This document shows positions 1 to 7,922 of a stretch of DNA of 55,772 nt, piece by piece. Under the pieces are notes generated by a model. That model saw only the letters and a program-made list of their open reading frames with translations, ran no database searches and was not told the origin of the DNA. Position numbers and translations under genes: made by a program. The stretch spans positions 1 through 55,772 of the forward strand of contig NZ_DOPX01000007.1 in NCBI RefSeq assembly GCF_003514505.1, written 5' to 3'. This DNA comes from Proteiniclasticum sp. GTDB taxonomy: Bacteria > Bacillota > Clostridia > Clostridiales > Clostridiaceae. The first letter of the stretch is position 1, and every line of letters starts with the position of its first letter.

Positions 1-135
1 TTTATACACAATTCGATTTAAGATAAATAAATCACTCATTCTAAAAATATCTCTTATTTTCTAAGTAATCCTTATTGTGATACACACGGGGTTGTTTGAT
101 TAAGAACAGCCATGTTACCCCTTCCAAAGATTGTT

Positions 136-170
136 AAAAACAGCTAATTAGCGAACTAATTAGCTATTTT
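136..170. terminator. Palindromic hairpin, probable bidirectional terminator
   Basis: A perfect 10-bp stem (AGCTAATTAG at 142-151 and its complement at 156-165) closes a CGAA loop. An A-rich tract lies on the left and ATTTTG on the right, so it could terminate in either direction. It may close a gene to the left of the window; nothing else is recognisable in bases 1-210. Confidence 0.5.
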
Positions 171-210
171 GTTTATTAATGTTCGTTTTTACTGTATTTC
201 TTGCTTTTCT

Positions 211-251
211 AAAAAAAGAAGAGATCTCCCATGATCATGGAAATCTCTTCT
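211..251 (-). terminator. Rho-independent terminator of gyrA
   Basis: Inverted arms AGAAGAGAT (217-225) and ATCTCTTCT (243-251) enclose a second palindrome, CCATGATCATGG (229-240). On the minus strand the stem is followed by seven T residues (complement of 211-217). It lies directly after the gyrA stop codon. Confidence 0.85.
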
Positions 252-257
252 ATCATC

Positions 258-2825
258 TTATTCTTCTTCCAGCTCTACATCAGAGTCTTCGTCATACTCT
301 TCAACTAAGTCATCCATTTCAAAATCATCGTCCATGACTTCACTGAGTTTCTTCTCAATCATTTCATCACTGTCGATTTCTTCCACTTCAGGACCTCCAT
401 CTTCTCTGGAGGCAATGATCTTAGCCATAGATACAACTTTGGACTCTTCCGATGTCTTCATGAGTTTTACACCCATGGCATTTCTCGATGTGATGGAAAT
501 TTCGCTTACATTGATACGGATGGCAACTCCATCAGAATTTACAAGAAGCAGTTCATCTTCATTGGAACAGGAACGCGCACCCACAACATAACCGGTTTTA
601 CCCGTCACCTTATAGGCAATCAGTCCTTTTCCTCCTCTATTCTGCTGCTTGTATTGATCTGTTGGCGTTCTCTTGCCAAGGCCGTTCTCAGACACCACCA
701 GAATGTCTTCACCAGCTACTGCAATGTCAAAGGACACGCAGGTATCTCCTGTACGAAGGGTAATTCCCTTCACCCCTGTGGCGGTTCTTCCCATAGGTCT
801 CACATCGTGCTCATTAAACTTGATGGCATAACCATCTTTGGTTACAAGAAGCAGATCTGCATCTCCTCTTGTGTATTTTACATTAAGGAGTGAGTCTCCT
901 TCTCTCAGGTTCAGAGCAATGAGCCCTGTTTTTCTGATATTGCTGAAATCATGGAGCGTTGTTTTCTTGATGAGACCACTTGCGGTGGCAAATACAAGAT
1001 ACCCGTCTTTCTCCATATCTCCAATAGAAATAACAGCCTGTATACTTTCATCCTGATCTACAGGAATCAGGTTCACAAGATTCACTCCCTTGGAAGTACG
1101 TCCTGAATCTGGGATCTCATAGGCTTTTAACTTATACACTTTACCTTTAGATGTAAAGAAGAGAAGATTCTTATGCGTAGATGTCACAAATACCTTGTTC
1201 ACCACATCGTCTTCCTTGGTGGACATAGCTTGGATTCCTCTTCCACCTCTCTTTTGAGCAGAGTAGGCAGTTGCTGAAATTCTCTTGATATATCCATCCT
1301 GAGTCAGCGTAATGACGACATCCTCTTCATTGATGAGATCTTCATAATCAATCTCATCATGATTCTTTTCAATCTCAGTTCTTCTTTCATCACCATACTT
1401 GTCACGGATTTCAATTAGTTCATCCCGAATCACACCAAGAAGCTGTGCTTCGTCGCTGATGATTCCTTCCAGATAAGCAATGAGCTCCATGAGGGACTTG
1501 TATTCCTCTTCGATTTTATCTCTTTCCAAGCCCGTAAGCCTTCTTAATCTCATATCAAGAATCGCTACTGCCTGCTTTTCTGAGAGAGCAAATCTTGTCA
1601 TCAGCTCTTCCTTTGCAATTTCTGTCGTTTTGGAACTTCTAAGAACTTTGATGACTTCATCAATATGATCCAAAGCGATTCTCAACCCTTCAAGGATATG
1701 AGCTCTATCTTTGGCTTTATTCATTTCGAATATACTTCTTCTGGTGACAACTTCCTTCTGGAAATTCAGGTAATTCTTGAGAATTTCTTTGAGGTTCAGA
1801 ACCTTAGGTTCATTATTGACCAGTGCCAGGTTGATGATACCAAAGGTATCCTGGACCTTTGTCCTTTTATAAAGATAATTCAGGACCACATGAGCGTTGG
1901 CGTCTCTTTTTAGTTCAATGACAATTCTCATACCATCACGGTCAGACTCATCCCGAAGGTCTGAGATTCCAGCAAGTTTTTTATCTCTCACATGATCTGC
2001 AATATTTTCAATAAGCTTTGCTTTATTCACCATATACGGGATTTCAGTAATGATGATTCTCTGTCTGCCGTTATGTTCTTCAATAGCACTCTTTGCTCTG
2101 ACGATAACCTTACCACGGCCTGTCTCATAGGCTTCTCTGATGCCAGTTACACCCATGATGGTTCCACCTGTAGGAAAATCTGGTCCTTTAATAAACTGCA
2201 TCAGCTCAAGTACTGTCGTTTCTTCATGATCAATCAGATGAATCACACCATTGATGACTTCAGTAAGATTGTGAGGTGGGATATTGGTCGCCATACCAAC
2301 TGCAATACCTGAAGAACCATTGACTAGAAGATTTGGAAATCTTGCTGGAAGAACCGTTGGCTCTTTTTCCTCTCCATCAAAGTTTGGTATAAAATCTACA
2401 GTATCTTTATTGATGTCCCGAAGCATTTCTGAAGAAATTTTAGCCAGCTTTGCTTCTGTATATCTCATGGCCGCTGCTCCATCTCCATCTACAGAACCAA
2501 AGTTACCATGTCCTTCGACGAGAAGATATCTCGTCGAAAAGTCCTGAGCGAGTCTTACAAGAGCATCATACACAGAGGAATCTCCATGTGGATGGTACTT
2601 ACCAAGAACGTCACCGACGATTCTTGCGCATTTACGGAATCCTTTTTCGTTGTAAATACCCAGCTCATGCATGGAAAACAGGATTCTTCTATGTACAGGT
2701 TTCATACCGTCACGTACATCAGGAAGTGCACGACCTACAATTACACTCATGGCGTAATTGATATAACTGGTTTTCATTTCTTTTCTCAAATCTATGGGTA
2801 ATACTTTACCTTCATTGTTATTCAA
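258..2825 (-). CDS. gyrA: DNA gyrase subunit A
   Basis: This is the breakage-reunion subunit of DNA gyrase, which with GyrB introduces negative supercoils using ATP. The 855-residue protein has the winged-helix region, the catalytic Tyr122 in AAMRYTEAKL, and the GyrA box QKRGGRG that starts the DNA-wrapping C-terminal beta-pinwheel. A second weaker box, QNRGGKG, follows. The quinolone-resistance region reads GDSSVYDA with Ser83 and Asp87 in E. coli numbering, so no classical resistance change is visible. The C-terminus is a long acidic tail rich in Asp and Glu. The start is TTG with GGAGG nine bases upstream. The gene lies 13 bp after gyrB and is last in the dnaA-side operon series, followed by a terminator. 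Confidence 0.98.
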   Translation of the reverse strand: MNNNEGKVLPIDLRKEMKTSYINYAMSVIVGRALPDVRDGMKPVHRRILFSMHELGIYNEKGFRKCARIVGDVLGKYHPHGDSSVYDALVRLAQDFSTRYLLVEGHGNFGSVDGDGAAAMRYTEAKLAKISSEMLRDINKDTVDFIPNFDGEEKEPTVLPARFPNLLVNGSSGIAVGMATNIPPHNLTEVINGVIHLIDHEETTVLELMQFIKGPDFPTGGTIMGVTGIREAYETGRGKVIVRAKSAIEEHNGRQRIIITEIPYMVNKAKLIENIADHVRDKKLAGISDLRDESDRDGMRIVIELKRDANAHVVLNYLYKRTKVQDTFGIINLALVNNEPKVLNLKEILKNYLNFQKEVVTRRSIFEMNKAKDRAHILEGLRIALDHIDEVIKVLRSSKTTEIAKEELMTRFALSEKQAVAILDMRLRRLTGLERDKIEEEYKSLMELIAYLEGIISDEAQLLGVIRDELIEIRDKYGDERRTEIEKNHDEIDYEDLINEEDVVITLTQDGYIKRISATAYSAQKRGGRGIQAMSTKEDDVVNKVFVTSTHKNLLFFTSKGKVYKLKAYEIPDSGRTSKGVNLVNLIPVDQDESIQAVISIGDMEKDGYLVFATASGLIKKTTLHDFSNIRKTGLIALNLREGDSLLNVKYTRGDADLLLVTKDGYAIKFNEHDVRPMGRTATGVKGITLRTGDTCVSFDIAVAGEDILVVSENGLGKRTPTDQYKQQNRGGKGLIAYKVTGKTGYVVGARSCSNEDELLLVNSDGVAIRINVSEISITSRNAMGVKLMKTSEESKVVSMAKIIASREDGGPEVEEIDSDEMIEKKLSEVMDDDFEMDDLVEEYDEDSDVELEEE

Positions 2826-2838
2826 CTATATGTGCCTC

Positions 2839-4839
2839 CTATACGTCCAAATTCTCGACGAGCTTCGCATTCTTCTCGATAAATTCTCTTCTTGGCTCCA
2901 CTTTATCTCCCATAAGAATGGTAAAGATCTCATCCGCTGCCTTAGCATCCTCTATATCAGCACGTAAAAGAATTCTGTGCTCAGGATCCATTGTAGTTTC
3001 CCATAACTGTGAAGCATTCATTTCTCCAAGACCCTTATATCTCTGAAGCGCAATGGATGAATCTTTTCCACCTAGGCTCTCCACAATATCTTCCATTTCT
3101 TTGTCGGAATACGCATACTGCATCGTCTTTCCTTTTGTAATCTTGTAGAGCGGTGGCTGTGCGATATAAACATGCCCCTTCTCAATAAGCTCTCTCATAT
3201 ATCGATAGAAGAAAGTCAAAAGAAGCGTTCTGATGTGGGCACCATCCACATCGGCGTCGGTCATGATGATGATTCTTGAATATCTCAGTTTTGTGGTATC
3301 GAAATCTTTGCCGATTCCAGCACCAAAAGCGGTGATCATCGAGCGTATGGTATCAGAGCCTAGCATTTTATCCAGTCTTGCCTTTTCAACGTTCATAATT
3401 TTTCCACGAAGTGGCAGTATGGCCTGGAACTGTCTGTTTCTTCCCTGCTTTGCAGAACCACCCGCAGAGTCTCCCTCGACGATATAGATTTCTGATTCCA
3501 GAGGATCTTTAGAGGCGCAGTCTGCAAGTTTACCAGGTAGAGTTGTTCTTTCCAGTACACTCTTTCTCGTTAACTCTCTTGCCTTACGAGCAGCTTCTCT
3601 GGCTCTGGCTGCCATGAGGGCTTTATCGATGACGATTTTTCCAATGGCTGGGTTTTCTTCCAGAATGATTGAAAGTGCTCCACCTACGATATTGTCCACA
3701 ATACTTCTGACTTCCGCATTGCCAAGTTTTGTTTTTGTCTGTCCTTCAAACTGTGGATCTGTAAGTTTTACAGAAACAACCGCTGTAAGACCTTCTCTGA
3801 TATCATCTCCAGAGAGGTTCTTGTCATTTTCTTTCAGATGGCCGAAACGTCTTCCATAGTCATTGACAACTCTTGTGAGCGCTCTTTTAAAACCATCCAG
3901 ATGTGTTCCACCTTCAATGGTATCAATGTTGTTGGCATAAGAGAAAATATTCTCACTATAGCTGTCATTAAACTGCATGGCCACTTCTACGATGTACTCA
4001 TCTTTCATATCTTCAATGTACATGACTTCTTTATGCAGCACTTCTTTGTTTCTGTTGAGATACTCCACAAAAGATTTAATTCCACCTTCATAAAAGTAGG
4101 ATTCCTCTTTTGCCTTGCCTTCTTCCTCATCCCGCTCATCTGTTAATGTGATGCGTAGGCCCTTATTTAGGAAAGCCAGCTCCCTTAGTCTCTCAGAAAG
4201 GATTTCAAAATCATATTCCACTTCATCAAAAATTGTTTTATCAGGAAGGAATGTGGTGGTGGTTCCTGTATGTTCAGAAACACCTACTTCTTCCAGCCCC
4301 CCAATGGGATTACCAAATTCAAATTTCTGACGGTAAATTTTACTGTTTCTTCGAATCTCCACCACACATGTTTCGGACAGGGCATTCACGACAGAGGCAC
4401 CTACTCCATGAAGACCTCCTGAAACCTTGTATCCTCCACCACCGAACTTTCCTCCGGCATGAAGGACCGTCATGATGACTTCTACAGTGGACTTACCAAG
4501 CTTCTCATTCATTCCGATTGGCATTCCTCGTCCATCATCCACAACGGTAATGGAGTTGTTCTGATGAATGGTTACTTCAATATGGGTGCAGTATCCTGCA
4601 AGTGCTTCGTCGATACTGTTGTCAACTATTTCGTAGACCAGATGATGAAGACCCCTTGAAGAAGTGGAACCAATGTACATACCCGGTCTTTTTCTTACGG
4701 CCTCCAAGCCCTCCAGAACCTGAATGTTGCTGTCGCCATAAGCTTCTTCTACCTTCGTTTTGCTTCCATCTGCATTGATATTCTCACGAATTTCCTCTAT
4801 TTCTTCTTTCATGGTTTGATCCATGTTATTCTCTACCAT
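2839..4839 (-). CDS. gyrB: DNA gyrase subunit B
   Basis: ATPase subunit of gyrase, 666 residues. The GHKL ATP-binding fold is visible as EIVDNSIDEALAG, DDGRGMPI and GGLHGVGASVVNALS. The TOPRIM metal-binding motifs are EGDSAGGSAKQGR and TDADVDGAHIRTL. An extra N-terminal stretch of about 25 mostly acidic residues precedes the core, making it slightly longer than the usual 635-640. ATG lies seven bases after GGAGG, which supports the start. It sits between remB (14 bp away) and gyrA (13 bp away) on the same strand, so the three are probably cotranscribed. Confidence 0.98.
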   Translation of the reverse strand: MVENNMDQTMKEEIEEIRENINADGSKTKVEEAYGDSNIQVLEGLEAVRKRPGMYIGSTSSRGLHHLVYEIVDNSIDEALAGYCTHIEVTIHQNNSITVVDDGRGMPIGMNEKLGKSTVEVIMTVLHAGGKFGGGGYKVSGGLHGVGASVVNALSETCVVEIRRNSKIYRQKFEFGNPIGGLEEVGVSEHTGTTTTFLPDKTIFDEVEYDFEILSERLRELAFLNKGLRITLTDERDEEEGKAKEESYFYEGGIKSFVEYLNRNKEVLHKEVMYIEDMKDEYIVEVAMQFNDSYSENIFSYANNIDTIEGGTHLDGFKRALTRVVNDYGRRFGHLKENDKNLSGDDIREGLTAVVSVKLTDPQFEGQTKTKLGNAEVRSIVDNIVGGALSIILEENPAIGKIVIDKALMAARAREAARKARELTRKSVLERTTLPGKLADCASKDPLESEIYIVEGDSAGGSAKQGRNRQFQAILPLRGKIMNVEKARLDKMLGSDTIRSMITAFGAGIGKDFDTTKLRYSRIIIMTDADVDGAHIRTLLLTFFYRYMRELIEKGHVYIAQPPLYKITKGKTMQYAYSDKEMEDIVESLGGKDSSIALQRYKGLGEMNASQLWETTMDPEHRILLRADIEDAKAADEIFTILMGDKVEPRREFIEKNAKLVENLDV

Positions 4840-4853
4840 TCCATGGCCTCCTT

Positions 4854-5114
4854 CTAGTCTTCAAATCGGTACTTTGTTCTTTTGGATAGGGTCTTTGATG
4901 ATATGGGTGAAAGATAAATGACAGATTTATGTTCAATTTCCGCAATAATGATGGACTTTGGTTTCTCGTCGGTGATCCTCGTCACAAAACCGTCCTCCTC
5001 TGCCAAACGCAGAAACTGGCTGGTGTCCGAGCTGTACATAGAGGATTCCACATCAAAAATCCCAATAATCGCTTTCATTGGGATGACTACATTTTCTCCT
5101 AAGTGTAAAAACAA
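4854..5114 (-). CDS. remB: Extracellular matrix regulator RemB (DUF370)
   Basis: Small RemA/RemB-family protein (YaaB in B. subtilis). RemA is a DNA-binding regulator of matrix genes; the role of RemB is less well defined. The chosen start is TTG at 5114, giving 86 residues that begin MFLHLGENVVIPMKAIIGIF, which matches the family N-terminus. The upstream in-frame GTG at 5123 lies inside the AGGAGG ribosome site, while the TTG sits eight bases after it, so the shorter form is more likely. With this start the gene begins one base after the recF stop. The position between recF and gyrB is the same as in Bacillus. Confidence 0.88.
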   Translation of the reverse strand: MFLHLGENVVIPMKAIIGIFDVESSMYSSDTSQFLRLAEEDGFVTRITDEKPKSIIIAEIEHKSVIYLSPISSKTLSKRTKYRFED

Positions 5115-5115
5115 T

Positions 5116-6210
5116 CTAGACACCTCCTTGTTCTACTGTTCCGTTTCTTACAGTAAAGAGCCTGTAACTTCCTGTTAAGTATGCTTCCACATTTTCAACT
5201 CCGGTACAGGTAATTACAGTCTGAATGTTCTCTATGGACTTTAATATAAATTTCTTGCGGGACAGATCCAGTTCAGATAAAACATCATCCAGCAAGAGGA
5301 GAGGATACTCCCCCTTTAATTTTTTGATGATTTCAAGAGAAGCAAACTTCATGGTGAGTACAGCAGTTCTCTGCTGACCCTGAGAACCAAAATCTTTTGC
5401 ATCGATACCATTGATGTGTATCGTAAAATCATCTCGATGGATTCCAGCGGAAGTTGTACCTCTTTCTATGTCTGTATCTCTTTTTCTGTAAAGCTCTTTT
5501 TTGAGATTTTCTTTAAGATCTCCCTCTAGAGAAAAAGAACACTTATACTCGTAGGTAATTTCCTCTTTTCCTGTGGTGATTTCATAATGGATGGGTCTTC
5601 CATGGGTATTCAAAAGTGCCACATAATTGATTCTCTGCTTCACAATATAACTCGCATATTCCGACAGCTTCACATCATAAATGTCCAAAACATTCCGGTC
5701 CATCCGTCTGGATTTCAATAGAGCATTTCGTTCCTGCAGCACCTTATTGTAGCCCACCAGGGCATTGTAGTATCCCTTATCCAGCTGACTGATCTCCATA
5801 TCAAGAAATCTACGCCTGAGTCCCGGGGATTCCTTGACAATTTTCAAATCCTCCGGCGAAAACATCACTACATTGAGTACACCTAAAAGATCTCCTATCT
5901 TCGTAAGCTTTACTTTATTGATGGAAACAGATTTTCTCCCATCAGAAAGCATCTGAATATCAATGGTTTTATCCAATCGGTCCTTTTCAATATAGACTTT
6001 AATCTGTGCATTGCTTTGCTTCCACATAATCAGGTCTTTGGATTTCACAGTTCTGTGAGATCTTCCGAAGGCACAATAATAAATTGCCTCGAGAATATTG
6101 GTTTTTCCCTGGGCATTTTCTCCTTGAAAGACATTGACATCCTTGCCTAATTCGATATTCAGTTGGTCATAATTCCGATAGTTCATCAGACTGATATTTC
6201 TAATTTTCAT
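5116..6210 (-). CDS. recF: DNA replication and repair protein RecF
   Basis: SMC-like ABC ATPase that helps load RecA at gaps through the RecFOR pathway. It has 364 residues with Walker A GENAQGKT at 30-37, an ABC signature region around SQGQQRT, and Walker B LLLLDDVLSELD near the C-terminus. The start ATG follows AGGAG with a short T-rich spacer. A striking 16-bp hairpin lies 20 bases upstream of the start, between yaaA and recF. The 3' end runs directly into remB: the last codons carry the remB ribosome site. Confidence 0.97.
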   Translation of the reverse strand: MKIRNISLMNYRNYDQLNIELGKDVNVFQGENAQGKTNILEAIYYCAFGRSHRTVKSKDLIMWKQSNAQIKVYIEKDRLDKTIDIQMLSDGRKSVSINKVKLTKIGDLLGVLNVVMFSPEDLKIVKESPGLRRRFLDMEISQLDKGYYNALVGYNKVLQERNALLKSRRMDRNVLDIYDVKLSEYASYIVKQRINYVALLNTHGRPIHYEITTGKEEITYEYKCSFSLEGDLKENLKKELYRKRDTDIERGTTSAGIHRDDFTIHINGIDAKDFGSQGQQRTAVLTMKFASLEIIKKLKGEYPLLLLDDVLSELDLSRKKFILKSIENIQTVITCTGVENVEAYLTGSYRLFTVRNGTVEQGGV

Positions 6211-6230
6211 AAAAAATCTCCTACAATATA

Positions 6231-6268
6231 TTATACCACATAGAAGTCCGTCCTTCTATGTGGTATAA
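6231..6268 (-). repeat. 16-bp perfect hairpin in the recF leader
   Basis: TTATACCACATAGAAG (6231-6246) and its exact complement (6253-6268) flank a 6-base loop in the 90-bp yaaA-recF gap. On the minus strand the hairpin is not followed by a T run, so it is not a standard terminator. The recF ribosome site lies a few bases beyond it. It could be an mRNA processing or stability element, or a protein-binding site. Confidence 0.75.
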
Positions 6269-6300
6269 GGCTCAATACATATTGCAATTTTTATCTGGAA

Positions 6301-6510
6301 TTATTCAGCCACAGCGATGAAAACTTCTCCATTGAACTCAACCTTGTCCCCTGGATAAATTTTCTTTCCTCTTCTCAGCTCCACCTCACCGTTAACTTTC
6401 ACTAGCCCTTCCTGAACATAAGCCTTTGCTTCGGACCCTAATGAAACTGCCCCCGCCCATTTCAAAAATGAGTCCAGCTTGATAAATTCAGTCTTGATTT
6501 TAATTTCCAT
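6301..6510 (-). CDS. yaaA: S4 domain protein YaaA
   Basis: A 69-residue protein that is almost entirely one S4-type RNA-binding domain: FIKLDSFLKWAGAVSLGSEAKAYVQEG followed by VNGEVELRRGKKIYPGD. Homologues occupy the same slot between dnaN and recF in Bacillus, where the protein has been linked to ribosome assembly. The ATG start is preceded by GGGGGA. It lies 9 bp after dnaN. The exact RNA target cannot be read from the sequence. Confidence 0.92.
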   Translation of the reverse strand: MEIKIKTEFIKLDSFLKWAGAVSLGSEAKAYVQEGLVKVNGEVELRRGKKIYPGDKVEFNGEVFIAVAE

Positions 6511-6519
6511 AATTTCCCC

Positions 6520-7620
6520 CTATCTGGTTAATCTAACTGGCAGCACCATATAAATACAGTTGTCAACCACGGTATTTTTGATGATGGCCGGACTGACACT
6601 GGAGGTCATCTCCAGAATAATCTCTTCTTCTTCCATGACCTTTAGCGTATCCAGGAGATAGTTTGCATTGAATGCAATTTCGATGGCATCCCCTTCCATA
6701 TGAACCGATACTTCTTCTTTTACTTTACCAAACTGTGAATTGGAAGTAATCACTGCCCGGTCATTTTCGATCTGAAGCTTAATCAGCTTGGAGGATCCCT
6801 CTTTCGCCATCAGTGAGGCTCTTTCAATACTTTGAGCCAGCTGTGCTCTTTTCACTTTGAACTGCAGTTTATAGTCTGTTGGAATTATTGATTCATATTT
6901 GATAAAACTGCCGGAAAGAAGTCTGGACACCACTTTCGTATTTTGAACTTCGAATAGAATATGATTCTCATTGAAACTGATATAAAGAAGCTCGTTTTTA
7001 TCTCCAAGGATTTTAGATACTTCATTGAGTGTTTTACCTGGAATAACTACGGACAGATCTTCATTGGATTCCAAATACTCGCTGCGAAGAGCCAATCTGA
7101 ATCCATCCAGAGCAACCATATTGAGAACTTTATTCTTCACTTCAAAGAGAACACCCATGAGAATAGGTCTGGATTCATCCTGGGCCACGGCAAACGATGT
7201 CGCTTTAATAAGATTTTTAAAGACATCTTCTCTGATTGAAATCTTTTCTCTATTTCCGATTTCTGGGAGCATCGGAAACTCTTCAGCATTTAAATAAAGA
7301 AGATTGAACTCTGAGTTCTCACAGGAAATAAGGATGGTATTATTCTCCATTGTCGCGATCTCTACTGTAGCATCTGGCAGCTTTCTGATAATATCACCGA
7401 ATAGTTTGGAGTCGATGACGATTCTACCATCCTCCAGAATACTTGATGAGACTAAAGTTTCAATACTGAGATCAATATCAGAACCTCTCATGATAATTTC
7501 ATTGGCACCAGTCTCAATATAGATTCCTTCTAGAACAGCCATAGGAGATTTTCCTAATATCGCTTTCTGTACGGTTGAGATTCCTTCGACTAGATCTTTT
7601 TTCTGACATCTGAAATGCAT
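6520..7620 (-). CDS. dnaN: DNA polymerase III beta sliding clamp
   Basis: The ring-shaped processivity clamp that tethers DNA polymerase III and many repair proteins to DNA. The 366-residue length and three-domain pattern are normal for the family. The C-terminus IYMVLPVRLTR matches the conserved MPMR-like end of beta clamps. ATG follows GGGAGG seven bases upstream. The gene is transcribed away from the origin, with the unwinding region immediately upstream of it, and is followed closely by yaaA. Confidence 0.97.
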   Translation of the reverse strand: MHFRCQKKDLVEGISTVQKAILGKSPMAVLEGIYIETGANEIIMRGSDIDLSIETLVSSSILEDGRIVIDSKLFGDIIRKLPDATVEIATMENNTILISCENSEFNLLYLNAEEFPMLPEIGNREKISIREDVFKNLIKATSFAVAQDESRPILMGVLFEVKNKVLNMVALDGFRLALRSEYLESNEDLSVVIPGKTLNEVSKILGDKNELLYISFNENHILFEVQNTKVVSRLLSGSFIKYESIIPTDYKLQFKVKRAQLAQSIERASLMAKEGSSKLIKLQIENDRAVITSNSQFGKVKEEVSVHMEGDAIEIAFNANYLLDTLKVMEEEEIILEMTSSVSPAIIKNTVVDNCIYMVLPVRLTR

Positions 7621-7922
7621 GATGCAATCCTCCCAATTTCATAAGATAAAACAATGTTTCGTGGGGATACTTTTACTGCACAGTGTATGTTTTCATCCAC
7701 GCAGAAGAGTAATAATATAATAGATTATGTAGTAATAGTAGTAGTAGGCGGCGGTATTATGTGGATAAGAGATAAAAACCATGAGGCAGAAGCAATCTGC
7801 TGATTTGAAACTATGTGCATAAGTTTTAAGATTTCTCTCAAGTTATCCACAGTTTTCCACAGGGTATTTTTATAATTAATTTGTCCACATGTGGATGAAC
7901 AGGCAATTTAACAACTTGTGGA
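7621..7922. other. oriC: Replication origin, dnaA-dnaN side (DnaA boxes)
   Basis: This 302-bp gap holds a cluster of DnaA boxes: TGTGGATAA at 7760, TGTGCATAA at 7814, TTATCCACA at 7843, TTTTCCACA at 7853, TTGTCCACA at 7881, TGTGGATGA at 7890, and TGTGGATTA at 7917, the last overlapping the dnaA stop codon. Two are perfect matches (7760 and 7843). The left part contains the unwinding element listed separately. The arrangement equals the downstream half of the bipartite B. subtilis origin. Promoter elements for dnaN must also lie here but none is clear. Confidence 0.88.
7711..7768. other. DNA unwinding element with DnaA-trios
   Basis: Reading rightward on the plus strand: an AT-rich tract (7711-7729), six trinucleotides TAG TAA TAG TAG TAG TAG (7730-7747), a GC block GGCGGCGG (7747-7754), then DnaA box TGTGGATAA (7760-7768). 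Read 3' to 5', the trios are GAT/AAT, the published DnaA-trio motif onto which a DnaA filament loads to open single strands. The order box, GC block, trios, AT tract equals the basal unwinding system of B. subtilis. The assignment is by motif only. Confidence 0.82.

Noticed and set aside
258..2825. Quinolone-resistance change in gyrA
   Set aside because: Ser83 and Asp87 are both present, so the region looks like the sensitive type.
258..4839. Many long plus-strand frames opposite gyrA and gyrB
   Set aside because: They are shadows of the gyrase genes; none has a ribosome site or a recognisable domain.
5115..5123. GTG at 5123 as the start of remB
   Set aside because: It lies within the AGGAGG site, and the family begins with the MFLHLG sequence encoded from 5114.
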